Below are positions 1 through 11,900 of a DNA stretch of 64,000 nucleotides, piece by piece. How positions within the stretch are numbered: the stretch's first letter is position 1; each line of letters opens with the position of its first letter. The notes under the pieces were generated by a model that was not told the origin of the DNA, made no database searches, and worked only from the letters and a program-made list of their open reading frames with translations. The stretch spans positions 20,846,754 through 20,910,753 of the forward strand of contig OY759269.1 of NCBI GenBank assembly GCA_963662155.1, written 5' to 3'. Position numbers and translations under genes: made by a program. The DNA is from Lamellibrachia columna (lineage: Eukaryota > Annelida > Polychaeta > Sabellida > Siboglinidae).

Positions 1-3000
1 TAAATTTTATTTGTCCCAACAGCAGAAACACGTAGATAAATTATATTGAGTGGCAATATGAATTATGTAAATTCATATGATACATACACATACAGAATTG
101 TACAATATATAATAACAACTAATAAATCATCAGTAAAAGTAATGTGTCATTATATTTTTGTAGCATGTAATTTTTGGCATAACTTGAAAAGCCTTTCAAA
201 CTATGAGTCACTATCTTGTCTATAACTAAATCAGGGATATTGTTTATAACATGTGGCAAGTTGTATTTAAGAATTTTTTTGGCAAATTCATGTTTAGTTC
301 TGTAGGTATGTAGTTCAGTTTTTCTCTTAGTATTATAGTTGTGAATGTATGTATTTGGGGTTATTTGTCAGTTTAATAAGTAGACAGGTAGATTTTGATG
401 TCTATATTTGTAATAAAATTTAAGTTCTTGTAGTTTTACTAAGTCTTCTACTTTTAGTGTGTTGAGTTTTTTTAAAAGTGGTTCTGTGTGTGAATTGTAT
501 TTGCTTAATGTTATAATTCGTACTGCTTTCTTTTGTATTTTCACTAATCTGTTTCCTTGATATCCCCATGTCGTAATACAGTGATTAATATGAGGTAATA
601 TCAATGCATTGTATAACATAATTTTTATTTCTAAAGGTAATACATGTTTTAATCTGTTTAGTATTCCTATAGTTTTGGAACACTTATTTGAGATTTTTTC
701 TGTGTTTTTTCCAATTTAAGTTAGTATCTATAGTTAAGCCTAGGTAGTTAAATTCTTCCACTTTCTCAATATCTATATTATTTATTTTGAGAGATAATGT
801 CAGTGTAGTTTTATTTGGCATTTGGAAGGTCATATATTTAGATTTACTTTTATTTAGTGATAGCTTATTTATATTAAGCCACTCAACTATTTTGAGGAGT
901 TCTTCATTTATTACTGATTCTGTACTTTTATTTTGGACACTAATTCTGAAAGTTTCAATAGTGCTAAATAAAGTGGTATCATCAGCATATATTATAAAGT
1001 TAAACATTTGGCTGGCTTGTGAGAAATCATTTATGTATATAGTAAATAATAGTGGTCCAAGGATGGACCCTTGTGGTACTCCAACTTTAATGAGTAAAGT
1101 TTCAGATGTGGTATCATCAAATTCGGTGTACTGTTTACGGTTGTTTAAATAGCTTTTAAATAAAAGAAGAGTTTTACCATCTAAGCCATAGTGTCTTAAT
1201 TTATTTAATAATATTGAATGGTCAATAGTATCAAATGCCTTGGAAAAGTCAAGAAAAATACTAATTGGTAAGTGATTTCTATCCATTTGAGTAATGATTC
1301 TATCTACTAGTTCAAGTGATGCATATTTGGTTGAATGATTAGGTCTAAAACCTTACTGATTATCAAAAAATAGCTTAGAATCAATAAAATAAGCAGATAA
1401 CTGATTGTGGATGATTTTCTCTAAAACTTTAGAAATAGTTGGAAGGAGAGAAATAGGCCTATAATTTTTGAATAATGTTGAGTCATCGTTCTTGAAAATT
1501 GGAATTACTTTTGTAATTTTAAGTTTATCAGGAAATATGCCTGTATTTATGACTTGGTTAATTACTAAGGTTAAGGATTTAATGATTGCGGGTTCAATTA
1601 TTTTCAGCAATTTTGAAGAAATACCGTCGAATCCACTACTGTTTTTTGTAGGAAGATCATTTATTGTTTTCCTTACAGTTTCTTCATTAACATTCTTAAA
1701 TTTGAGAACAGATTTAACTTGTGTATTTAAATAGTAGTCATAATTTTTATTTCCTTTATATTGAATGCTTTCTGCAATAGTTTGACCAATGTTTGTAAAA
1801 TAGTTATTGAATTTCTTTGCTATATCAGTTTTATCAGTAATACTAGTACCATTTTCTTTAAAAATTGTCGAGGATGTTTTCTTTCCTTTATTTTTTGAAA
1901 GAATTTCATTGATGGTTTTCCATGTATTTCTTTTGTAATTTTTGAATCGGTTAAATCGTGATTCAAAATAAATTTGTTTAGCTGCACGAATATTTCTTTT
2001 TAATATGGAGTTGTACGTTTTAAGGATAGTGTTTGTGGTCTCATAATCTGGTGAATTAGGGTCAGACATTTTTAATTGTTTATAAAGTGTGTCCCGATAT
2101 CTAATAGATTTTAATAGACCTTGAGTGATCCATGTCGAATTTTTATGTTTGTATTTATTAAATTTCATTGTTTTAATTGGCATGTACTTATTTTTTGCTC
2201 GCATGATTTCTTCATGCATTATGTTATAATTTAGATTGGGGTCCTCATTTTGATGTTTATGTAGTTTGTTGTAACAGTTATATGAATCTATTTCAATTTT
2301 GACTTTCTGCATGGCTTCTTCACTTTGTGTATTTATTTTTATAAATTTGGGAGGAAATTCTATTTTTGGAGTATTGTCTAGAAATAAAAAATAAGGTTGA
2401 TGGTCTAAAAAAGTTTTTGTGAAAATCCCAGCAATGCTTTCTAATATGGATTTGTTTAGCTTACAAAAAAAATTATCTATCAGTGTTCCATTGGTTTTAG
2501 TGAAACGAGTTGGGAAAGTAATTTGAGGGTAGAGACTATGTGATATTAAAGTATCAAAAAAATCGCTGTAGATTCTGTTCTCATTTATTTTAAGTAAATT
2601 TATGTTAAAATCCCCAGCTATAATGAGATTATTACTGCTATTTTCCAGAGATGATGTAACTGATGAAAATTCATCAATGAATTTTGTAATATTTTCATTG
2701 CATGTTCTTGGAGGTCTATATATATTTCCAATGGTCATTGTTTTTGATAAATTTTTTCCAGTTACTTTAATCATTAGCCCTTCCCAGTGTTCGTACGTAT
2801 TTAAATTCATTTTTACTTCAGAATTATATTTATTGTCCACATATATTAATTAGTAACCCTCCTTTATTGCTACACTTTTTCCCCTGTGTTATACACTCAT
2901 ATCCATCTAGACAAAATTGAGAGAAATCATCATTATCAGCTTTCCACGTCTCTTGTAAGCATATTACGCTAAATTTAAAATTTATACTACGTAAGTCCTC

Positions 3001-3231
3001 TACGAATATTTCAAGTTCATTAAACTTTGAATTTATAGACTGAATGTTCGAGCTTAGAATACTAAAACTGTTAGTGTTACTGTTTGCTAGAATGGTGAAC
3101 TTATCAATGTCATAGTATGAAGAGCATCGTATTACTTGAGGCTCGTGATTTTCATCATTATTTTCATTTGTACATAAAACATTACTTAGGTTGTTTTGAT
3201 TTCCTCCTAATGGAATGGTGGTAGGAAGCAC
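1..3231 (-). mobile_element. Decayed non-LTR retrotransposon (Jockey/CR1/L2 group), endonuclease plus RT
   Basis: Reading leftwards from 3231, the translation gives an APE-type endonuclease (residues ending ICLQETW, then NIYRPP and AGDFNINL), then a reverse transcriptase with FLDFSKAFDTIDHS, GVPQGSILGPLLF and the catalytic YADD, then a C-terminal region (ALILPHINHCITTWG). The order is intact but the frame is broken three times: a frameshift near 2840, an in-frame TAA at 1353-1355 between DNQ and GFRPN, and a frameshift near 700. Positions 1-367 are its AT-rich 3' flank or UTR, with no clear poly(A) tail inside the window. The 5' end is at or near 3231; no ORF1 is seen. The RT motifs place it in the Jockey/CR1/L2 group by family knowledge; the clade is not resolved. 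Confidence 0.85.
684..2840 (-). pseudogene. LINE ORF2 pseudogene: endonuclease C-half and reverse transcriptase
   Basis: One reading frame runs from 2840 to 684 with a single internal stop (TAA, 1353-1355). It begins in the endonuclease (IYRPP, GDFN, then a TFPTRF...LIDNFF stretch) and continues through the RT fingers (VIPIFKNDD, NYRPISLLPTISKVLEKI) to the palm motifs VPQGSILGP and YADD. At 684 the frame is lost; the +1 frame continues with the C-terminal domain (ORF 619-368). The stop replaces what is normally an aromatic residue before GFR in this family. It is a dead copy and could not make a complete ORF2 protein. Confidence 0.85.
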
Positions 3232-4260
3232 CGAATGGACCGAACATAGGCTAAGCAGGATGTGGCAGGAGTAAACAATTCAAGTGAATGTTTTTGAGTA
3301 CATTCATTTAAGTACAAGTAAGAGATGGTCAACGCTTATTTATTAAATATTATCGTATAATAAATTACACAAATCCACATACAAATACATATATCAACCT
3401 CAAAACATTTGTGATAAAATGTTAACAATATATGTATAAGATAATATGCTTGTATTGAAAGTAATGACAATGTGCTTTGGTGGCGTTGCATTGATCAGTT
3501 TAAAAAAAAAATTTAAACTGATCAAGAGCATTGTTTATATAAAAGAGAACCTGGAAAAATCATAGTAAAGTTATACTGTATAATCTGTATTCATAAATAT
3601 ACATTTGAACGGTTAACTGGCAGTTTAAGTTTGAATGTGCACATATATATTCATAGCAATGTCTAGGAAGGTTGCACAGTACATTGAAATTATATAGGTC
3701 GTTGTGTACATACTGAAGCCTTTCAAGAGAGTGAGTGTGGATTTTTACTGCGATTGGATTAGGGGTGTTATTGAATATTCAAGTGATGCTATCTGTAATG
3801 CGTTTATTTGTCAGTTCAGTGTTTGTACTTTAAATGTGGATATTCCCACGACTTTTGTGCCATATGCATGCGCACCAGAATTATGTATTATGTTTACATT
3901 TTTTAGGTATTCAGGAAGGTTTCTGTTGACATATTAGTGATAACAGTTTAATTGTCATTTAAAGATATCTTGAACACTTTTGTTTAGCAGTTTGACACTT
4001 TTTAGCAATGGATAGAAGTGTGTGCATTATATACTGACTGTTTGTTATCATTTTTTTTCGCCCACTTCTGTAGTTTTGTTATTATGTATACCAGTTACAA
4101 TAGTTTATATGGGGAATGATTAGTGACTTAATGTTAATAGGTTTAATAAAACACATTGTGGAAGGTATCTTATTAAAACTGTACAACTCATATTGATTAA
4201 TAAATTTTAAATGCCTTTGTTGGGCCTATTTCAATCTTCACTGGACTTGTTGTTTTTTTG

Positions 4261-4262
<2 letters not shown>
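3232..4262. other. AT-rich stretch without a recognised gene; one perfect hairpin
   Basis: No coding region with homology or splice signals was found. A perfect inverted repeat with 14-bp arms (TTGATCAGTTTAAA and its complement) occupies 3491-3525 around an A-only spacer. A 77-codon plus-strand ORF at 3704-3937 has no recognisable motif and is probably chance. Confidence 0.5.

Positions 4263-4312
<50 letters not shown>
4263..4312. repeat. (TA)n microsatellite
   Basis: About 25 uninterrupted TA units. It directly precedes the inverted-repeat element at 4329. Confidence 0.95.
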
Positions 4313-4315
<3 letters not shown>

Positions 4316-4328
4316 CGACAATGTACCA

Positions 4329-4503
4329 ATGATTAGCTGCTCATAGGCCAACTGTGCCTAGTTTTGCCAAAATTAATATGTATGTGTGTGTGTATATATA
4401 TATACATATATGTGTGTATATAATAATTATATACATATATATGTATATATAATATACACATTTATCAAAACTAGGCACAGTTGGCGAATGAACGGCTAAT
4501 CAT
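4329..4503. repeat. Foldback element with ~44-bp inverted arms
   Basis: Left arm 4329-4372 and right arm 4461-4503 are inverted complements with few mismatches (shared core AACTGTGCCTAGTTTTG). The loop of about 88 bp is a TA/TG-rich mix of microsatellite type. The structure resembles a short non-autonomous foldback or MITE remnant; no target duplication was identified. Confidence 0.6.
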
Positions 4504-4529
4504 CGTAATCATCGGTTCATAGGCGGGTT

Positions 4530-4890
4530 CCTATTGGCAGCCGCTTATGAGCCGTCATCGGCCCGATGTTAAGCCGATGGACAAAACCAACATTGGCCCG
4601 CACGCGTATGCCGATGTTGAGCCGATAAGTTTGACGCCCTCAGCCCGATGTTGAGCTGACGGACAAAACTTACATCGGCCCGAAGGCGGATGCAGATGTT
4701 GGACCGATAAGTTTGCCGCCCTCGGCCCGATGGGCAAAACCTACATCGGCCCGCAGGCGAATGCCGATGTTGAGCCGATAAGTTTGCCGCCCTCGGCCCA
4801 ATGTTGAGCCAACGGACAAAACTTACTTCGACCTGCAGGCGGATGCCGATGTTGGACCGATAAGTTTGCCGCCCTCGGCCTGCTCTCGGG
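4530..4890. repeat. GC-rich minisatellite, ~82-bp monomer
   Basis: About four degenerate copies of a unit containing CCGATAAGTTTGCCGCCCTC and GGCCCGATGTTGAGCC. The CCGATAAGTTT landmark recurs near 4622, 4704, 4774 and 4856, giving spacings of ~82, ~71 and ~81 bp; the second unit has lost ~11 bp. The GC content stands out sharply from the AT-rich flanks. Short ORFs here are by-products of the repeat. Confidence 0.8.
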
Positions 4891-5167
4891 CCGCTGTAGG
4901 TGTGTTAGCTGGGTTGTAGTTGGTATTTTTCAATTTTGTCAACTAGTGTCTACTGTTTAGTGTCTACAATTTCCCCAGTACTGATTCATTCACACTTGTA
5001 CTAATTCACACGTCTAAACCTGATCTGTGTCAGGATAGTGACTGCAGGCCTGCTGGAAATGCCACTGGGTGTCAGTGCCAGTGGGTGAAGATTAACTGCC
5101 CTTACTGGTAACATTAATTAATTAAATTAAGTTAACTTAGTTGAGCTAATTCAATTATCAACTTAAA

Positions 5168-5230
5168 TTAGGGTTATGGCTTGCATTAGGGTTATGTTAG
5201 GGTTAGATAAACAAACCCTAATCATAAGCC
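5168..5230. repeat. Short interstitial TTAGGGTTA-like cluster and hairpin
   Basis: Three TTAGGGTTA-like units lie at 5168-5206, followed by an inverted AACCCTAATCATAAGCC that pairs with GGCTTGCATTAGGGTT. It is too short and degenerate to be a telomere tract; it is more likely part of a dispersed repeat. Confidence 0.4.
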
Positions 5231-5511
5231 AATAAATTAAAGCCATATATAAAAATATGTTATAATACTTAATAGCAATGACAATAAACAGTTGATTATT
5301 TTTCTTCAGGATATTCGTCCGTCGTTTGAAGCAGATGGTTGTGCTGGATTTCTAGAACTCGTCCAGCACACTATGGACAGTAGACAGCAGACTAGTAGAC
5401 ATTATACAATGTTCATATATTATTTTTTTTTCTTTAATGAAACAATGTTTGTAATACAGTTTATTTGTGTTTCGTTTTTATTATTAGATAATAGGTTTAT
5501 CTTTTAAAAAT

Positions 5512-5757
5512 TTAGCGGGCTTGCGGGCCATGGACTTACCCATCTTTTGGGCCAGACCCGGGTCTGAAATGTGCGAGCCGGATCGGGCCTGGGCCAAACA
5601 TTAACGGTCTAGGTCGGGCCTGGGCCTAAATTCAAGTTTGCAGGCCTGGGCTTGATAAATTTTTGCGGGCCTGGGCTAGGTCTGGATTCTAACTGCTAAT
5701 TGTGGGCCGGGCTTGGGCTCAAATTACAGGCCCGTATATATATATATATATATATAG
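5512..5757. repeat. GGGCCTGGGC-rich dispersed repeat ending in (TA)n
   Basis: The stretch repeats variants of GGGCCTGGGC and CGGGCTTGGGC, a composition seen in terminal parts of some hAT-type non-autonomous DNA transposons. It ends in a (TA)n run at 5737-5757. No terminal inverted repeats were defined, so the class is a guess. Confidence 0.4.
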
Positions 5758-5809
5758 TACATTTCACTTTATGTGCTTGTCTTCATGCAATCTATAGCCA
5801 CTTCCTTAC

Positions 5810-5917
5810 CATGTATTCGTGCTTAGTGCCATGTTTCCTAACTAGATGGCCGTCTTGCTCAAGACACTCCAGGGCTGTGGTCACTATTTTAGTCGCATTA
5901 GTTTTGTCTCCATCCTG
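5810..5917 (-). CDS. STN1: STN1 exon 7 (winged-helix domain 1)
   Basis: Acceptor after TTGCTTCTTCAG with a CAGCAG choice that would shift the start by one codon. Encodes DKTNATKIVTTALECLEQDG then HLVRKHGTKHEYM, parallel to vertebrate TTSKAIHSIFKNAIQLLQEK. Donor ATG|GTAAGG is good, yet no convincing next exon was found; reading through gives VRKWL and a stop. Confidence 0.78.
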
Positions 5918-8900
5918 CTGAAGAAGCAAGTACAAATTTATATTACATCATGAACTCATATAAATTTGATTAAATAAAATTTATTGAAACATTATCTCTT
6001 AATACGTAATCATTTCTAAATAATATAACATATTATACATATGGTAGATTTAAAAATCAACATTAAACACATTAAAAGAACTAATATTGGTGTAGGAATT
6101 GCAACCACAGTAACTAGCAAGAGACAACACAAATAGAGAAGCCATTATGAGAAAAAACAATATTGGTGCTACATTTAGACATTCTAGCATCTGGAAATTT
6201 CCACAAATGAAACATTACAACACTTGATGCACGATATTTCAAACATAAAACATATTTACTGAAGCTAAACAAACGCTGTTTATGTTTCATGATCATATAC
6301 AATTTTTATCATTGTTACCAAATAATTATAATGATGTTTGTGTAATGATCTCTTGTTTTAGAGAAGTTATGTGGATGCATTAAAAAGCTTGTTTCAAGGA
6401 AATACAGAAGTAAAAACTAAATATTAAGGGTAAAAGTAACAAAACCAGAACTGTTCCCGTGATACCAGACAGTCAGTGAGGGATGCTTCCCAGAATTTTC
6501 CTTCCAACCACGGCTGCAGTCCTGTAGTCTCAATGTGTTCCCTGTTCAGATGGGACAGTATTGCTATAGCAACGACTTCCACCTTCTCCACCTAAGTAAA
6601 TAAACGGCGGTATAACTGGGCCTGACTTGTCAGGTGCAAAACGGCAGCACAACGCTTTTCGCTAAACATGACAGACAATTACGGATTCTTGAGTGATGGT
6701 GCTCTGCCGTTGGAGACCCGCTAGGGTGGTTGCCTACTGGAGGATCTGTGGCGCACAACGACTTTTGTACGAGGAACCAGAGTCCCTGTCTGAACATTTG
6801 ACGAAGAAAAAGTGAATAAGCAAAAACTGTAATTGATACCTGTCCTAATTAGGTAGGATAATAAAACAAGTGTTATTATCTATGTGCTTAATCACACTCA
6901 ACAGTATCTAACATATATCATTAATAATAATAATAAATTTTATTTTATATAGCGCCAGATCCAAAATTGTTCTTGGCACTTCACTTCAGTATATATAAAA
7001 TTAACAAGATAGTCTGAAAACAGAGAATTACAGTGATCAATCATCTGGACGATTAGTTACCATGACTCAGCGTGAATAATCTGAATATGCTTAAAAACAA
7101 AATTGAAAAATATTTCAGAGGGGCAACTTAGACAAATATTAATAATCATTGAACTCTGGATAAGCCAAATGGCTACCTTGTTCACTTGGATGGCAATCTT
7201 GTTAAATTTTCCAACACTGCGTCAAAAAGAGAACTCCTTCAGTTTAATTTTTTTAAACAATAAAAAACCCATTTACAGTAGTACCTGCCTTCAACGGACA
7301 CTTCTGTATCCAAGCAAAAGTGTCCCTACATGGCAGGTGTCCCCTCATCGGAGGGACAGGCATGCTGGAGTGGAGGGCTGAAATAAGGCGCGTTAGGTGT
7401 TCCCATGTCTGCCACCAGGGCGCTACTAACCAACATTGAACGCCGCCCCCTGCTCCAAGGCCAAGAACGCTGTCGAAGCCACAGTGTGCTTGCAGCACTC
7501 TCTTATTCGGCAATATGCAGTTTATAGAGCTTATTAAACGAGTCAACTGCCATCAACGTGTATTATTTCTAAATGTCACACCCTGTTTAATCGTTAACTG
7601 AATAAAATACATGTACGTATACCGTTAAGGAACTATGATGACGATGCACTGAACTAATAGGCCTACGAATCGAAAATAATAACCTGGATTTGAGCAGCTA
7701 AAAACGTATATGAGTTGACACACGCAGTAAGCTGATTAAACATAGATGTAAGCTGATTAAACATATAAAACGACAATAGGCACGACTTAGCATCGATTTG
7801 TCGTTTCATATGCGGATGACGAATTCGTATTTTCGCTCACCGGTAGAGCCTTTGGCATGTTGGTTTCGCGTCGTTTAGATTGGAGGCATGCCATTTCACC
7901 CCAGTGTTATATTAGTAATGCATACTAAATTGCATTTAAGACTGTTTATCTGATTCTTATACGAGGCGTATTTGTGAATCTCGACTGCAATGTCAAACCG
8001 CCTAAGCAAAGCCAACATCAGCGATTGGTGTCGGCGGCAGCGCCAAACAAACAACTTGTTGACAGTCGTTCATTGCCATTGACATTGTTCACCTGTTTCT
8101 TGAGAATTATCAAAGCAATTCTAAGTAGGTTTAAGCAGGCCCATTTGGCATTTCCCCCGGCAGCAGAACAGCCTTATATCCGAATGCGCGATATAACGTT
8201 GTTTTTCCCACTACACACCGTGCTGTTTGTCCGTCGCCATTTTTGAAATAAAATATTTCGAGAAAAAATTACGAAAATAATGATTACTGTCCGCATTAGC
8301 AGGGACAGAAAACCAAAATATCCTGTCCGCTGTCTGCATTCATCAGAGGGACATTTACATGGTAAAACAGTCCATACATTGAGAAAGTGTACTACCATAG
8401 CAGGTGTCCGCTCATCGGAGGGTCCATTGAAGGCAGGTACTACTGTACACAACATTGCTGGAAAAGTGTGAAACAGCCCAATTGTGTTACATTTATAATT
8501 TCTCTCAGATGTTACCTCAGACTTTTGTCTTGCACTACCCCCATGGACCCCTGCAGCTCTGTCTTCTAGCGTCCCAGGAGGGGGGCAGAATGGAACATCG
8601 TAGCAATTCCCATAGAGCTGGGGGAGTTCCAGCATTCTGGACGCTTCCTCCATTGGGTTAGTAACCCTCCCTAAACAGTGAATGTAATTGATAATGATAA
8701 CAATTTATTCATCCAACCACAAATACAATTAGAATCAATACAGAGTGAAACTGACGGTGGGTCACTAGAATAAGTTGTTACTTGTCAAGCTAGTGACCCG
8801 ACATATATAAAAATGCACAGTAAAAAAGTTGGTGTTTGATAAAATAAAATCAATACACAGTACACAAAATTATTATTATTATACAATATCAATATTTATC

Positions 8901-11900
8901 AGCAGGTACAACATATTTAGACACTAAATAATTCTAAACAATACAGAAAGAACATGTTTTTGCTTTTTTTTCTGGTGTAGAATTAAAACATTTATACTAT
9001 ACTGTCATTGCTAATTAATGAAAAGGAAATGGATTCAGAGCGTAGCCGCAACTACAGAGCATGTATAACGTTCTAACATGATGACACAGAGCAAGGTCCT
9101 AATGTTACCACTCTGATATTTTGCCTTCAACAACTCTGTTAACAATTTAACTTTATAAAATACATTAACATAATTATGATGGTTTATAAAAAATTGTTTT
9201 ATGTAGTAGGGTGACAAACTTCAACAATTATTTTTTTCACGCAAAAATAAAACCTATCAAGTATCCACAATGACATGCTAGTTCATTTGTGCATAAAATT
9301 ATGCGTTGTTTAGTTTTGTTGAGATTATGAGAATACTATTATAATATATTACGTTAGAAAAGGAATTAAATGAAACTGATCCATTCATTGTCAAATGAAA
9401 CATCAACTTAGCACTATATTGATTGTGTAAGCATAAACTACTATGTTAACTATATATTTATTCAACATGTTACTGGGTCAGGTCACTTGATGGAGATGGA
9501 GGCAGGCTGACTAGTAAAGATCAGATGCAGTGAACCAGCGAGGGCCGAGGAAAAGGGGCAGACCCGATTTTAGAGGGGAAGGACTGCGTAAAGAGGGATG
9601 TAAGACAGGCGGAGGGGGATGACAAGTGGAGGGAGAAGGCTGCCGAGAGGGAGCAGTCGAAAAGAACAAAACAAAGACAGTGCAGCAGTATAAGAATTAG
9701 TCGGCCACACCCCTTTGAATAAAAAATGGAACTTTGAGGAAACCCATATTATTTTTTAACTAGACTACATAACGCACTCACTTATATACTTAGCCATCAC
9801 TTCTCTCATGCCTCGATAACACTTTAGTTTGCCTCGTATTTGGACGAGATCACCAAGGTCAAGGCCAACAGACAACATTTCTATCTCCTCTTCCAACTGC
9901 CGGATATTTTCCTGCAGTGTTCCACCCAGAATAGCTGGAAGCAGAAATAAGCAAACTTTATGTGAATTCAAGCCAACATTTCCCTTGGTCTGCAAAAATG
10001 TGCGAAGATGGAAAGGAATGGAATGATTCCTGCTGGCAACCACTAGGTGGGATACAAAATGGTGGACTTCTTGAAAGATGGTTGTAATTATTTATCACAA
10101 TATGTAAAAAGAACAATTGCGTATCCAAATCAGTAAAAGTTGGTAAAGAATACACTGCACCAACAATAACATTAACTTCAAAAATTGGTCGACCAGAAAT
10201 CTGAATAATTGTGGGAAAAGTTTTCATCAATTTCATGTCTAATCATTCATTTTATTCAAATTATGTCAGCCACCCTGATCTCCCATGAAAACATAATCTT
10301 AACCAATGAACTGTGAAAAATTGTACCATAATAGCTTCTAAAACATTTATACAAAACATAGACACACGATCTAGTCGAACACAATTTCAGGATGCTTTGT
10401 ATTAGGACACATGAATTCTGGGTAGCCTCTAATAATATTGTATCGTATAATGAAAAACTTGTTGGACACACCAAGGAGAGGGGAGTAGGGGAGACAGGAG
10501 GGAAGGAGAAGGGAGTGGGGGAGACAGGAGGGAAGGAGAAGGGAGTGGGGGAGACGGGAGGGAAAACAACCGGAGTGAAGGAGAGGGAAGTGGGAGAGAC
10601 AAGAGCAAAGGAGTGGGAAGTGGGGGAGACAGGAGCGAAGGAGACAGGAGGGAAGGGGTCAGGACAGAATGTGATGGAGGGGATCGAACGGAAGAGTTAT
10701 TCTGCAGCAGTGATAGAGGGGGTGAGGAAGACAGCGAGGGTGTTTGTGGGGGATTCGATAGTTAGGAAGACCGACAGAGTCTTAAACAAGGGAGATGATG
10801 TGGTGGTCTGCTTGCCTGGAGCCAAAATAGAGGCGATAACTGAGAGGGTAAAAAACATCGTAGGCTCGGGTAAGGGTGGATCTGTTTTAGTACACGTAGG
10901 GACAAATAACGTAGAGAGGGAGGGTACAACTGCCATAGTTAGGAAATATAGGCAGTTGGTCAGAACACTAAAACAGACGCGGGTTGAGCAGGTAATACTG
11001 TCAGGGATTTTACCTGTAATGGGCAGGAGGGGTCACAAATATCGAAATTGTCGGGGGATGGCAATTAACATGTTAGTCCAGAAGTTATGTAGGGAAGAGG
11101 AAGTTGGATTTGTGGATTTATGGGGAAGTTTTGTTGGGAGGGCTGATATGTACATGAAGGATGGGCTTCATTTAAGTGGAAAGGGGGCGGCAGTATTCGC
11201 GGACAAACTTTCAGTAGCAGTAGATAGTGACTTGGGTACAATGACAAATATTTTTGGAAGTAAACATTCTTTAAACTAGAAGTGCAGGGGGGTTACCTAG
11301 AGGTGTCTCAAGCAGAACAAGAGGCCACTAGCACAGATAAACCAATATCAAATCATCCGAAAAACATCTCTGAAAAAGGTTATAGATGCGTATGTTTAAA
11401 TGCAAGGAGCATAGTAAATAAGAAAAACGAATTAAACATTATGGTAGAAGATATTGACCCTCACATAATTGGTATAACTGAATCATGGGCCAACATAGAT
11501 ATAACAGATGCTGAATTAGGACTGACACGATATGTAATGTTTAGGAAAGATCGAATAGGAAGAAGGGGCGGGGGAGTTATTTTATATGTTAAAGAATCTA
11601 TTCAGGCTTATGAAATAAAACTAGAAAGGGAAGCAGATTGCGATGAAGCTGTTTGGTGCAAAATTGTTTCAGGAAATTCAAAATTAACTATTGGATTAGT
11701 TTACCGAAGTCCAAACATAAACGAAGAGGACAACACAAAAATAAAAAACGCTATAAAGGAAGTTAGTAAAGGGGAATGTATCATAATGGGAGATTTTAAC
11801 CATGGACACATACAATGGAATTCTCTAGAGAGCACAGGGATTGAGGACCAACAATTTCTATTTTTAATCCAGGATAGCTTTCTTACTCAGTACGTACTAG

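Noticed and set aside
5168..5230. Interstitial telomere near the telomere-protein gene STN1
   Set aside because: Only three imperfect TTAGGG-like units; too short to be meaningful and likely chance or part of a dispersed repeat.
5292..5507. Plus-strand exon starting after TTTTTCTTCAG (DIRPSFEADGCAGFLELVQH)
   Set aside because: Good acceptor and open frame, but no homology recognised, no partner exons, and no donor that could be confirmed.
10392..11279. Host GDSL/SGNH esterase gene
   Set aside because: It is followed at once by the CR1 endonuclease in the same orientation and matches the esterase type of CR1 ORF1; no introns or signal peptide.
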